From NCBI GenBank assembly GCA_019916065.1, contig CM034234.1:8716342-8780341 (forward strand): a DNA stretch of 64,000 nucleotides, written 5' to 3'. This document shows positions 45,803-56,690 of the stretch, piece by piece (the first letter of the stretch is position 1; every line of letters begins with the position of its first letter). The position numbers and the translations under genes were made by a program. The stretch is from Vitellaria paradoxa (lineage: Eukaryota; Streptophyta; Magnoliopsida; Ericales; Sapotaceae). The notes below the pieces were generated by a model. The model saw nothing but the letters and a program-made list of their open reading frames with translations, did not search any database and was not told the DNA's origin.

Positions 45803-46942
45803 AGCGTCTTCTTGCAGCCGTTTCTCTCTGGGCATTGAAGAAGACGGCGGCGACAGGGAGGCCGAGGTCGTTGTCGGCGATGAAATTCCGAGTGCTGAAC
45901 TGATCTCTGGATGAAGGTGGGTTCACTGTCTGTCTTCCTTTCTGCTTGAAGAGAACAAATACAAACCTGTGGATCCCTATGTTAGGTCTTGGGGTCTCAT
46001 AGCTCACCACCTCTCTTCCTGTATACGAATCGTTAAATATTTCAAAAACTATAAACCCACATTGATTAAAAGAAAAAATATTAGTCAAAATATCTCTCTC
46101 TTCTCTTCCCTTCTCTTCTCTTCTATATTTGCGTAGAATTAATGAAAAATATACTTACCAAATGTGGCATCTGTTGTGCCCGGAATGTCTGTCACTATCC
46201 TGAAAAAAGGTTAGTTGGAACCAACCGTTATCAGTTCCATGTCTGTACATGTATGAATATATAAGTGCCGATCGATCCATTTTTATTTTTAATGATTAAT
46301 TATTACTTTATTTTCTTCTTCTTAATTCTTTTAACAGTATTCACAATAATTAATTTCCCAATTTACCGCTAGATATAGTTGTACTTTGAATTGATTAAAT
46401 AGTTTTAGACTAAATATTAGTTCATTTATGTCCATGCACGTGGGATTAATTTTTTTATTTTTTTATTTTTTTTGGGGGGGGGTTGTTTTCGGGTATACCA
46501 GTGCAGGTGCTCTCTCAAGTAAGGATCACTAGGTCCAGGAACATCAGGGTCTGTCATGACCTGCAATATTAATTTATGAAAATTAATACACGCGCGCGCG
46601 CGCGCGCAGACACACACATATATCAAAGGATGACTAATTAACAAGTGGAGAACAAAATACTTGGGCTGTGATTTATGCAGTTTTAAAGAAGCATATGCAC
46701 TGCAAATTAAAAGAAATCCTGGGCTTGTGGAATAGTAGTACTACCAGTGTAAAGAAAGTTCTCATGTCACCTCCATGAATTTCAACCCTAGGTTTGGTAG
46801 TGACTTGAGAAGGATAGAGCTCGTGGCCATTGTAGACTTGCTTGTTGTTATAAGTGACAGACATTCTTATGGTTGGAGTGAAAGGATCAAGCACATCTCC
46901 AATCACTCTCCCAACTGTGAGAGGCTCTGACATTCTTGCCAT
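45801..46942 (-). CDS. CEN: TERMINAL FLOWER 1 / CENTRORADIALIS-like PEBP protein, four exons
   Basis: A PEBP family floral repressor. Family members compete with FT for FD/14-3-3 at the shoot apex and keep meristems indeterminate. Coding exons on the minus strand: 46745-46942 (198 nt), 46499-46560 (62), 46159-46199 (41), 45801-46018 (218). The 62- and 41-nt middle exons are the sizes typical of FT/TFL1 genes. All junctions are GT-AG and in phase, and the product is 172 aa. Motifs: start [38 protein letters not shown] (67-87 region), [13 protein letters not shown], and the C-terminus [20 protein letters not shown]84 sits where FT has Tyr85 and TFL1 has His88. D139 in SRDQF matches TFL1 Asp144 (FT Gln140). 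Both predict repressor rather than florigen activity. CEN/ATC rather than TFL1 is suggested by the MARMS- start and [10 protein letters not shown]; this is a recalled resemblance. Confidence 0.96.
46591..46607 (+). repeat. (CG)n tract in intron 1 of the TFL1-like gene
   Basis: About 17 bases of alternating C and G, followed by CAGACACACACATATA. This is a rare microsatellite type in an AT-rich plant genome and could adopt Z-DNA. It lies between exon 1 and exon 2, 31 bp beyond the exon 2 acceptor. Confidence 0.9.
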
Positions 46943-46978
46943 GAGAGAGAGAGAGTGAGAAAGAGAGAGAGAGAGAAA
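46943..46978 (-). promoter_or_regulatory. GA-repeat 5' leader of the TFL1-like gene
   Basis: On the plus strand AGAGAGAGAGAGTGAGAAAG then AGAGAGAGAGAGAAATG. On the coding strand this is a CT-rich leader immediately upstream of the start codon, as is common for plant 5' UTRs and GAGA-binding (BPC) sites. Confidence 0.5.
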
Positions 46979-47039
46979 TGCCCGGAGATCTGGCTGGAAA
47001 ACTTGGGAATTGTTGGGTAGGGAAGTAGAACAAGGCCCA

Positions 47040-47047
47040 TATATATA
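47040..47047 (-). promoter_or_regulatory. TATA box of the TFL1-like gene
   Basis: On the minus strand CACTATATATATGGGCC, about 98 bp upstream of the ATG. This gives a leader of roughly 65-75 nt that contains the CT repeat. Confidence 0.55.
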
Positions 47048-48380
47048 GTGTTATTGAATTGCTGATCTGGAAGTTATTACACTAGAGGAGGAAGGCTAGA
47101 CCTATAGAGGGGGCTCAAGAGAAGGAATGCAGAAGAACTTGGGATATCAAGAAATTAATCGAGGTGATTGCCCTTCACTTTAACCTCTGTCTCTCTCTCT
47201 TAATTTTCTATGATATCGTTTCAGCTTTCTGATATATCTCACACTTAATTATTACACCCCAGTGGGTCCCTTGGAATTGGTTCTTGATTGGATTGGCTGT
47301 AAACGTAACTTGTGGGGTTTAAACTCAAAAGAAGGCAGTGTCTGACTCAAAGTCACAGACAGAAGAATTACAAGTGCACATAAAATATGAAACACCATGT
47401 GGCCCCAACTAAGTTAAGTGGTCATTTATGCTCCTTTTCAGCAAAAAGAAAAAACAAGACACTTCTAGGGTTTCTGCCTGGACATACCCAAACTTGATTG
47501 AGAGAATCCCAACTTTTGCATTTAAGGTAATAACTAGGAGGAATTCTTTTGAGTGGGTTACTTTTGCATTTAAGGCAATAACTAGGAGAAAATTTTTGAG
47601 TGGGTGTTGCTTAAGCCATCCGAAAACTAAGCGCACACACATATATAACAAGTTGAAAAGAGAGATTTATATCCTCTCTGGGTTTCAGAGATTCTCTTTT
47701 GAAAATGGGGCAGTGGCACACTGTTGGTTCAGGGCATAAAGAAGCTCCACCACACACATGCACAGACAATAAGTGTTAGTGCTCATGAGAGGTCATTTCA
47801 AGTAAAAAGATTCAGAGCTGCTCTAAAATTGGAAATGATAGAATGGTGGGTTCCTCTATTTTCTTTAACTGGAAGCCAGAGTACGTCCTTCTGTGCCACC
47901 ACATCGACTACTTTCACGTGCTCATTCCAATTACACCACACATGGCACACAACTAGCTAGATTTATTTATTTTCATTTTATATTTTTGTTTTCTTTTGTT
48001 TTTATAATCGAGGCTAATATCAAATTGAAAATAATTAAACTAGTTGTGTTAGAAACCCTTCTCCACTTAGAGGTACCCTTATATTTTGCTAATCTATTTG
48101 CAGATGTGGTCAATGCCATCCTCTGGCCAGTAGCTCATTTCCTTTAGCTGGAAGTAAGGGGATGTATATACACACACACACAGATATATCATCTCCTGAA
48201 CTAGTAAGCTTGTTGTGTCTATTGACACTAGCTATATATACTAATTCCAGTGGAAAAGGATGAGACGGAGAGGGCAATTGTAGCTGAGCTAATATGGTGT
48301 CCTTTCGTGTACTTTTGAATAATATTTTAAAAATAAATTTAATAGAATTATTTAAAAAAAATAATTGTTTATTACATATA
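47048..48380. other. Intergenic upstream of the TFL1-like gene, with a 48-bp tandem duplication
   Basis: At 47,512-47,606 there are two copies, period 48, of ACTTTTGCATTTAAGG-AATAACTAGGAG ... TTTTGAGTGGGT. The open frames at 47,409-48,147 are not recognisable, and those across the duplication are by-products of it. The rest is promoter-proximal sequence of the minus-strand gene without identified sites. Confidence 0.5.
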
Positions 48381-48921
48381 ACGTGCGTTTAGAGTAATAA
48401 AAAATAAGAAAAAATATGATTTGGGATAAAGAATGGTGTTTAGTATTTCTTTTTAAATTACGTTTTTTGTAGATTTGCAGATGAACAGTACTAAAACCGT
48501 TAAAATGGTTTTTCAAATTCGTTCTAATGAATTCAAAAAAATACTTCTTCTCTCTCTGAACAGTGCCAAAACCGTTAAAACGGCCTTCAATATCCGTTCT
48601 AACATATTCTAAACCAATAAACCGTTAGAATGATTTATCCCAATCCGTTCTAACGAATTTAAAAAAAAATAGAGATAAATAAGCGACAATGGTACTCGTT
48701 TGAAAACTTTCGACACAAAAAATATGATTGTGAAAAAAAAAAATTCGCACTTGGTTAACCTTCTTACGAATTTTTCATTTTTTTATTGAAATATTGAAAT
48801 TTTTTAAAATTAGTAAAGGTAGGAAAAAATAAAAGTGTGATAGAGAATTTTAATGATTTATAAAAGTTGTCGGAGTTTTATAGAATTTTTTGGAGTTTAT
48901 TAGCACTCCAAACGGTGCCAT
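48381..48921. mobile_element. MITE family E, copy 2 (larger)
   Basis: Ends ACGTGCGTTTAGAGTAATAA and GCACTCCAAACGGTGCCAT. It shares with 18,531-18,890 the segment GACAATGGTACTCGTTTGAA ... TTTTCGACACAAAAAATATG. It has ~180 bp more in the left half, where ACCGTTAAAA-TGGTTTTTCAAA-TTCGTTCTAA recurs about three times (near 48,497, 48,568 and 48,628). Confidence 0.7.
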
Positions 48922-50300
48922 AGTTATTTTTATAACGTTCCATATAGTTTTGCTAAAATACCTTTCATTTTTTAGTTACAATTATTATTTTTCAATGCGG
49001 TGCATATGTATAAGATCAATTCATGCCAAAATTATAAATATAACTAAATTTGTTTTTAAAATTATTTTAACAAATTTTATTATAGTATCATAATTATCCT
49101 TAATAATTTTATTATAAAAATATTTTATTTTTTCCGGAGATGGTATGAGATTTTCTCCCGGTGAGTAAGTAGAGGTTGGTTCCATTATTCATCCATATTA
49201 GTATATTGTGGTAGATAGGCCTTTAATTTAGCACAAGATTTCCTCTTGATATTTATATTTATTGATTTTATCAAATTTTTGAAATCATAACAAAAATAAT
49301 AACTTAAGTAATGGGTGATGTAACTTCTTATTATTTATCTCATTTGTTAAGGAGTGCTTCATGGCACCCATTAAGAATTAATGAGAATATGACATTTGTT
49401 TATTTTTATTTTAGTCAAAAAAATAAAAAAGGTTTAATAAATTTTATTAATGGTAGAGTTCCAAGGAAGAGTATATTATTTATCTTAATTGATAATTTTA
49501 TTTTTTAAGATAAAGTTACAAAATTACTCATATTTCTTTTTTGATGCAAAATCATTTAAATATACTTTTACTTCTGTCCTGCTTTCATTTGTGCAATAAG
49601 AAGAAAAGTTTTGTATTCTCTTTATGTTTAAAATCATGATTTATTCAACAAATGATAATCTTTACACAAGTATATAATTTTATATTTTGCATATTTAATT
49701 TATTTGAATTTATTTTTGCATATAATCATCCTACGTTTGTGTGATAATAAGAACTAAACAATTGATTTTATATTCTAAAAATCAAAGATTGGTTTTATAT
49801 TCTCAAAATTATGATTTATTCAATAGAAGATAATTTTCACACAAGTATATAATTTTATATTTTTTTATATTTATCTGAATTTATTTTTGCATATAATCAT
49901 CATTTGTGCGATAAAAAGAGCTAGACGGTTGATTTTATATTCTAAAAATCGAAGATTGATTTTATATTCTCAAAATCATGATTTATTCAATAGAAGATAA
50001 TTTTCGCACAAGTATGTAATTATATATTTTTTACATTTATTTGAATTTATTTTTGCACATAGTTTTTACTTGTAATTATTCATCTATCGTGTAATTTAAT
50101 AGTTGGTCTCTAAAAATATGAGTTTGATTTGTTTTGGTAATTTTGCTTCAAATAAGAATTATGTGCAATATTATAAATTAATGTAAATAAACATTCATTT
50201 TTTGTCTTTGGAATTCTACAATCTGTAAAATGTTTTTGATCTTTTTACTTCTTTAGAGTCAAAATAAAAATTATTACGTGTCATAATTTTTATTGACTCT
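48922..50300. other. Intergenic containing the tandem array
   Basis: AT-rich DNA around the three-unit array described separately (49,570-50,075). No gene is recognised. Confidence 0.5.
49570..50075 (+). repeat. Tandem array, three units of ~167-175 bp
   Basis: ATGATTTATTCAA recurs at 49,636, 49,811 and 49,978. Each is followed by ATAATTTTCACACAAGTATA, TTTGAATTTATTTTTGCATA, and (for units 1-2) a GATTTTATATTCTAAAAATC / GTTTTATATTCTCAAAAT pair that is itself an internal subrepeat. The unit length is in the range of plant satellite monomers, but only three copies are present. Confidence 0.8.
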
Positions 50301-51196
50301 AGGGTGTGTTTGGTGCACCAAATTTTAGTGAAAATTTTTGAAATTCTCTAAAAATTTTGGAAAATCTTTATTACATTTTTACGTATTCTTATCTTCTCAA
50401 AGTTTGAAAAAAGTTCAATACATTCTAAAAAAAAGTCAATAAATGGAATTCAGTTAATCAAATGGAAATTTTTTTTTGCAATTCTCACCACGGACTTCCA
50501 AACTATCGAATAACACCCACCGTGACTAATTTTTTCAAGGTCGTAGAAATCGTTTCGATAGATTATAAAAACTATTCTGACAAATTCACGCAGCCAACTT
50601 CCATCGAAACAGATTGTAGAAACCGTTCCAACGCTAGCCCACTACTTGACTTCATCCAAATGGCCAGCGCAATCCTATCAGGATGGTTCACTAAGCACAT
50701 TTGGGATTCAAACTGTAGAGACATCGGATCCATAGAATACAACCAACGAAAGGTATTTTTTCTCTTCATCCCAATATACGGCTACCAATAAACTTGTAAA
50801 AAGAAAGAAAACAAATATTCTCAACCTATTCACGCTTACTTTGGAAGGAGAAGGAAAGAAATCTCAAAATCCAAAACTCACCATGGCCAATACAAGCTTC
50901 CAATGATAGAAAATCAAAATACAAAGTGCAAATAAAAGGAAATCCGAAGAAGTACCTTTCAATCTAACCACGAGAAGAATAAACGGTGTAAAACGATGGC
51001 GTCTCTAGTCCGGTTTTGTTTGCAAATAAATTATGATTAATACAAAATTTTGAATCTGTCTAAACGAAAATCTAATCCGTCGGAACGAGAATCCTACTGT
51101 TCATTTCTAAAAAATGCGATTTAAGATGTGTGTAGTAAACGTAAAAAGTTTTCTTAAATTATATTTTATCTCACTTTTTATCACTTCAAACACACA
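50301..51196 (+). mobile_element. ~900-bp non-autonomous TIR element (family F), copy 2
   Basis: Left end AGGGTGTGTTTGGTGCACCA, right end ATCACTTCAAACACACAATT. It aligns end to end with 40,515-41,375, with substitutions and small indels. Open frames at 50,462-50,791 and 50,572-50,769 are part of the repeat. Confidence 0.8.
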
Positions 51197-52369
51197 ATTA
51201 ATGTGGGTGGGGCAAGCATTAACTAGATTCTTTATATATTGATTTATTTTTCAATGGCAAGCTTATACATGCCTTAGCCTCTTATCCTCAGACTATAAAG
51301 TTTGCATATTATTTGCTGTTTAGAGTGTTAAATTAAAAAAAAGGGTAAATTTTAAACTGATGAGTGTTTGATAAGTATGAAAAATTGATAATGATGAGTG
51401 TTTGATAAGTATGAAAAATTGATAAAAATTGAAAAAATTTTGAGTAAGTTGAAAAGTTTTTATGTGAAAAATGTTTTGGAAGAATTTTTTTGAAGAAATT
51501 TATAATTGTCAAATTTAACACCCCAAACGTAAACCCCCCCAACACACACACATATATATATATATATCATTCTGTTAGGAAGCGAAATAAAAAATATCTA
51601 ATAAACGGAACCGAGATTGCGGGGAATTAATATTTTGAAGGAACGGGGACAATCACTAATGTTTAAAAGATTTAACTGAAAATATAAAATGTTTAGGGAG
51701 ACTTTTAAAACCGTGTCCTAATATTCTATGATCGTCCATTATCCATTCATATAAGTCCGTGGAAGATTCTTTTAGTGCTGTTTGCCTGTAAGAATATTTC
51801 TAAATTTGAAAATCGATTAATTCTTGGTAACAGTTGGAAAACCCTCTCCAAAGCAGTTCTGGCTTATATATGTATATTTAGGTTGTCTTACGTATATGTG
51901 TGTGTGTGTGTGTGTTGGGGGGGGGGAGATAAAACCAGATGGAATTTTGACATAACGGCCCCTCTTGCTTTATTCCATGGGTCTTTGGATGATAAGGTTT
52001 GGTGCAGTTATACACCGGTGCATGTTCGGTACATTTTTTAATTATTGATTTTAAAACAGTAAATAATTATTTAAGTGGTCTAGTGATTTGTACAATTTAC
52101 ATTCGTTTTTATCCGTGCTAATGAGTTAAAAAATATATTTTTTATGCACCAGACATACACTACACCGGACTTACCCTCAATCCGTCTTTGCAAGATAAAG
52201 TTGTTAGTATATACATGTCACACATGATAGAACAATTTTAATTTAATTAATTATAAAACTAGTTTACTTTGTGGATTATTTGTTATTTTATACACATCGA
52301 TGAATAAATTAATAATCTAAACCGCTATAAGGGATGAATTGGGAAAGAATAGCTTTTTTGCCCCCATCT
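51197..52369. other. Intergenic with GT/poly-G tract
   Basis: Contains a 51-bp near-duplication at 51,359-51,425 (TGATGAGTGTTTGATAAGTA twice), and (GT)n at 51,897-51,915 followed by GGGGGGGGGGAG. The sequence ends in CCCCCATCT, which flanks the retrotransposon LTR. No gene is seen. Confidence 0.5.
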
Positions 52370-53546
52370 TGATGACTAAGTAAATTGGAAGCTTCTGAGA
52401 GTCCATTTCAAGCCTAAAATATTGTCTAGTACATCGGTGTGGTGTCTGCCAAAGAATCTCTGATACTTATTTTAGCAAGGGAATTGAGAAAATATTTTGG
52501 TAGAGTTTCAGTAAGATAAAGAGTGTGCGTACTGTGTACTTTAAGGAGATGGTGTATATAAAGAGATATGAGACCTGCATGGGCATGATGCATATGACCC
52601 TTAGACAATTATGCTTTTCCTCTAATCAAATTATGTCACGTGTATTATAGATCCCAAAGTTGATTTTCATAATTAGTTATCAAAATTGTTAAGTAGCGGG
52701 TAGTACTTCGACATGCGAGAATCACAGAATATGCCAGAGTACGGTTACACATGTGATTATGATGTAAACAATCTTATCTTTAATACGTTGATTAGTCGGC
52801 CTGTCGGCCTAACCGAGACCTCTATCGTTCCGTCGGATCGGGTCTCAATCGTGGTCGTTCAGATAACCCTATTCGATCGGGTAAACCTATTCGGTTAGGC
52901 ACACCTTATTAAATGCTCCTGATTCCCTTGGTCATCGAAGAGGACCGAGAGGAATCTAATAATTGCCTCATCATTTGTTCTGCTTTCAGTTAGGCACAGG
53001 CCATCAGATGCTCCTATTTTGGTCAGTTGGATGAGAGGACTGAAGGAATCTGACGGTTACACTACCTTAGGAATATGCACGCATTTAATGCAACCGGTGC
53101 GCATGCGACTGTTAAAAGGACAGGATGCTCTCACAACCTCGACACGTGTTGTATATATACAGGTCACGTGTAAGATGTGTCAATGTGCTAATTTCTAGCT
53201 GTTGGATCGACTTTTCTCGCCTAAATCCCAACCGTTGATTTTGAAAAATTTTAGCTATATATTTTAGACGAGTTCTACTGGTCTTCCTCTACGCAAAATC
53301 ATCTTCTACTTCTTTATTCCTGCAACTGCATTTGAAGCTGCTCCCTTGCTCTTGTGTTTGGTTTCAAAATCGCACAGTACTCTTGATTGGTAAGGATTTT
53401 TGTTTAGTTTCATAGGACTGTCTGTATGCTCTGGTTGTTAAGTCAGAGTGTGTATTTTTACGAAAAAAACCATACTCCCTTAGGGTTTGTAGAAAACCCT
53501 AAATATGGACATTCGATATTCGGTGGCTTAACCTTCTTAGTATACA
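52370..53546 (-). repeat. 3' LTR of the Tat-type element
   Basis: On the minus strand it starts TGTATACTAAGAAGG and ends TTTACTTAGTCATCA, the canonical TG...CA. The boundary with the internal region was chosen where the purine-rich tract AAGGAAAAAGTTAGGACAAG stops. The left boundary is supported by the matching 5' LTR terminus at 63,922. A minus-strand TATA (CTTTATATACACC, about 52,554-52,563) lies ~190 bp from the 3' terminus and could drive the element's own transcript. The target duplication cannot be checked because the other flank lies outside the window. Confidence 0.75.
53143..53170 (+). promoter_or_regulatory. Plus-strand promoter-like cluster in the LTR (G-box, TATA, G-box)
   Basis: CACGTG at 53,143-53,148, a palindromic GTATATATAC at 53,151-53,160, and a second CACGTG at 53,165-53,170. 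They sit ~430 bp upstream of the plus-strand ATG at 53,582, and C/T-rich leader-like sequence (53,270-53,370) follows. The orientation suits transcription of the antisense ORF rather than of the retrotransposon itself. There is no transcript evidence. Confidence 0.4.
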
Positions 53547-53581
53547 TTTTTCGCTTGTCCTAACTTTTTCCTTCCATTGCC

Positions 53582-55872
53582 ATGAGTAATCACGAGGGAA
53601 CCAATTCCAATAGCGATAAGTCTGATGTTAACGGATAAATCTTTCCTAGGCATAAGAACCCAATCCTCCCAGCACCAGTGGGCATCAAGTAAACGATACC
53701 AAGCATATTATCAATGCCTTTAAGCCCGAAGTCAGAGTTAAGTACTCCCGTATCATCATCACCAGTGATCATGACTTTGTATTCGAAGCTGCAAACATCA
53801 AATCAACTATCACAAGGAAGAAGCCCTCGAAAATAATTGCTAAGTTCTAGTTTTCATCATACCTCACCCTCCAATTCCTAAGGGATAACGATGCTGCCTG
53901 TTCACCAAGAGTTGGTAAGATCACGGTATAAAAAGCTACTCTGATCGGTAGGCTTCGGTTCCCTTTGTTGAAGTTTGTTTGGGTGGTCCTCTGGCACATC
54001 GATCTGGTTCTGGGTCAGTTAGCACCGAACAGCTGGTGTACCTTGATCAAGAGTGCTATGTGCTAGGCAACTACCACGGGTCATGACCTAACACTGGCTG
54101 AGTTTTTGTATTTTTACAAGACAAACGAGAAGGGCTTGGGTTGGTGGTACTTCTTGGTTAGGAGGCCAGAATTCAACTTCGTCACACACATGCCCACCTC
54201 CCACAAGAACGGGAAAGAAAAGTTTTTTATTTTTTATTTTTTTTCATCCGAGAAAGCACATGGGAATTCCAAGTTTGGGAAACAGACAAAGAAAAGAAGA
54301 TAAGGGTCCCTCAGGTCTTGGGCCAGCCAACACTAAAGGGTATGCCTAGGAACTTTATTTAGATTTTCTCAAATTCCTGTAGGTTCTAAGGTTCTAGTCC
54401 ATTTTTCTTTCTCTTCTTTTTTTTTTTTTAATCAGCTCGAAAGACACCTCTTCTGTCCCAAAAATCAAATGACCTTCTTCGCTTTGCGAAGAAGTACATG
54501 ATTCGGGAGGCCAAGTGCTTGATAACATTAGATAATTTAACTCTTTACCTTATCGGTCTGAACCTAATGGTTGAAGCCCTCATGGTTGAACATAAGCAAA
54601 GTGAGTTTATAAGTTATAATTTGCATACATTCTTATATTTCAATGCGTTTCATGCCATTTTTTTCTCTTTTTGACAGATAATACTGTTATAGAGAAAAAG
54701 GACAAGAGAAAGCTTTTCCTGAACGAGCTACAGAAATCCAACTTGACTAATCTCCAAAACTGACTAAACAGGGGGAGGTAGAGATGTTTGACATAGCTTA
54801 TTTGGATAGGGCAGACAGGGACAAGTCTGACCCTTAAGGGACCTCAGGGAGCCTGCCCCAAAGAGGAAAAGGTCATTAAAACCCCAAACTGTAACCACTA
54901 CACGACAAAAGGTGGCCTCTGATCCTCCCTAGGAGAAAAAGGTTGTCCAAATTCTTTCTTTCCCGCCGAGAGTTGCAGTATCTGGATCTGGTCACAAGTC
55001 GGCGCCTCTCCTTTGCAATCTCTACTGAGCAGCTCCAAAGCAGCGTGGCAAAAATTGCTAGCGAACATCGCGGACGAGGACATGTCATCGTTTAGGGGCT
55101 TGCAAAGTACCCAAATAGCTTATAACATAAACCATGATCTATTCAGGGTAAGTCTTAAATATCTGTTCTCTTTTTTTTTTTTCATTTTTTCTTTTTTTTT
55201 CCATTTTTTTTTTTACTGAAGTTCTTTTTGCTGCGTTTTTCAGACCATGGTTAGGTCTTATATTGTGTTTACGTGATTGGTGAATACAGAGAAACCATTA
55301 GCGGCAGAGTGAAAAATGAAAGAACAAATGTTTACTAGTCTCGATGTAGTGAAAGATACTGTTGCCATCGCCAAAGTTGAGAAGGAAGAGGTCCTCAGCA
55401 CTAGCTGAAGACCATAGAAGAAAATAAAACGTTGCAGACCAAACGAGCAAGCTTGTGGAAGTAGCTCGAGGCTGTGAAAGCATTGAGGGCGGTGGCTGAA
55501 AAACAAATTAAAGAGCTTACAGAGGAGCTAGAGAATGCAAAAAGCTCCACCATTACAAGCTTCAAGGACACAGATGACTTTCAGGCGCTAATCATGCCAG
55601 TGTTCTTGCAAGGCTTTGAGCACTGCAAAGAAAAGTTTGCTGTCGCCTTCTCAGACCTTGACATATCTAAAATCAAGCCTGGCTATGCCATTAATAAGAA
55701 ACCACAAAGTATAGGGCCTGAGGATGATGAAGAGCTAGCAGATATTGAAGAACATTCTTGGGGCACTAAGCCAATCAAAGAGACCACTAAAAGAACTAAT
55801 GCTCAAACTGAAGATGTAAGTGGTTCTCCTATGAACATAAATGCTGCAGACAGTGCTCAGAATACTATGTAA
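53582..55872 (+). pseudogene. Antisense extra ORF of the retrotransposon, multi-exon, degenerate
   Basis: Reads opposite to pol, between pol and the 3' LTR. It starts ATG AGT AAT CAC GAG (53,582), with a stop after 18 codons. Recognisable later pieces: LAEFLYFYKTNEKGLGWWYF and VTHMPTSHKNGKEKFF (~54,090-54,240); a block at 54,440-54,600 ending at donor AAGCAAA|GTGAGT; a block from acceptor TTTGACAG (54,678) with IEKKDKRKLFLNEL; a block at 55,013-55,146 (AAWQKLLANIADEDMSSFRG) ending at GTAAGT; and a final coiled-coil block 55,474-55,872 (AVAEKQIKELTEELENA, then DFQALIMPVFLQGFEHCKEK). The 'G-WW-F' and 'LP(T/S)S-K-WK' motifs are typical of the 'putative plant transposon protein' ORFs carried by Tat elements. 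Stops at several points show decay. Its role in such elements is unknown. Confidence 0.65.
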
Positions 55873-56159
55873 ATACCTTCTTCTGGCCTCTTTTTGCTCT
55901 TTTTTCATCACTTTGCAATGATGATGTACTTTTTTCCCCTCTTTTTTTTATATGTTTGAAACATCCATATACTCTTTTGGTTATTAAATGAAAATGAAAT
56001 TTATCATGTGCGTTTATCATTATGCCATGCTTTTACTCGTTTCTTCTTTTTTACCTTGTTTGAATGCATTCATTGCCTTTTGATAAATTTATTTTGACAT
56101 ATTATCTTCCTCTTCTTCATTTATTTTTATGTCGAGCATGTGTGTTTTGTCTTTAGCTT

Positions 56160-56690
56160 CACTGACCATCTTTACGCTGCTCGACCATGTGCGCCGAGTA
56201 GGGTCTTCACTCTGTTTAGTCTTTGTGAATTGAGCAGGAATTCTTTGTAATTGGCCACGTGAGCCATCTTCACGTTACTTGGCCATATGAGCCGAGCAGA
56301 ATCTTCATTTTGCTCGGTCACGTGAGCCAAGTAGAAATATTTACCATTTTTTGGCACTAGCCTCGTGAGCCGTTTTTGCACTACTTGGCCACGTGAACTA
56401 AGTAGGATCTTCGCTTTGCTCGATCACGTGAACCGAGTAAGAATCATTGCCACTTTTTGGCATTGGCCTCGTGAGCTGTCTTCGCACTACTTGGCCACGT
56501 GAGCCGAGTAAGATCTTCGCTTTGCTTTATCACATGAACCGAGCAGAAATTCTTGTTATTTTTTGGCACTAGCCACGTGAGCCATCGACCTTGTGAGTCG
56601 TCTTTACACTGCTCAGCCACGTGAGTCAAGCAGGATCTTCGTTTTACTCAATCACCTAAACCGAGCAAGATCCTGGGAAGGTCGAAACAT
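56160..56690. repeat. CACGTG-rich tandem repeats between pol and the antisense ORF
   Basis: Repeated phrases of the form TTGGCCACGTGAGCCGAGTA, GATCTTCGCTTTGCTCGAT, CACGTGAACCGAGTAAGAAT and TTTTTGGCATTGGCCTCGTG. They are organised in units of ~110-120 bp (CACTAC/GC-TTGGCCACGTGA starts near 56,377, 56,484 and 56,604) over diverged earlier copies. CACGTG or one-base variants occurs about every 25-30 bp. Confidence 0.75.

Noticed and set aside
47428..47739. Plus-strand 103-aa frame
   Set aside because: It contains the 48-bp tandem duplication translated twice (TFAFK…ITRR); it looks like a by-product of the repeat.
49570..50075. CRISPR-like or functional array
   Set aside because: The units are long, contiguous without spacers and AT-rich, in a plant nuclear context; it is an ordinary tandem repeat.
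53590..53772. Minus-strand frame beside the LTR as part of pol
   Set aside because: It lies downstream of integrase and overlaps the antisense ORF region; no retroelement domain is recognisable.
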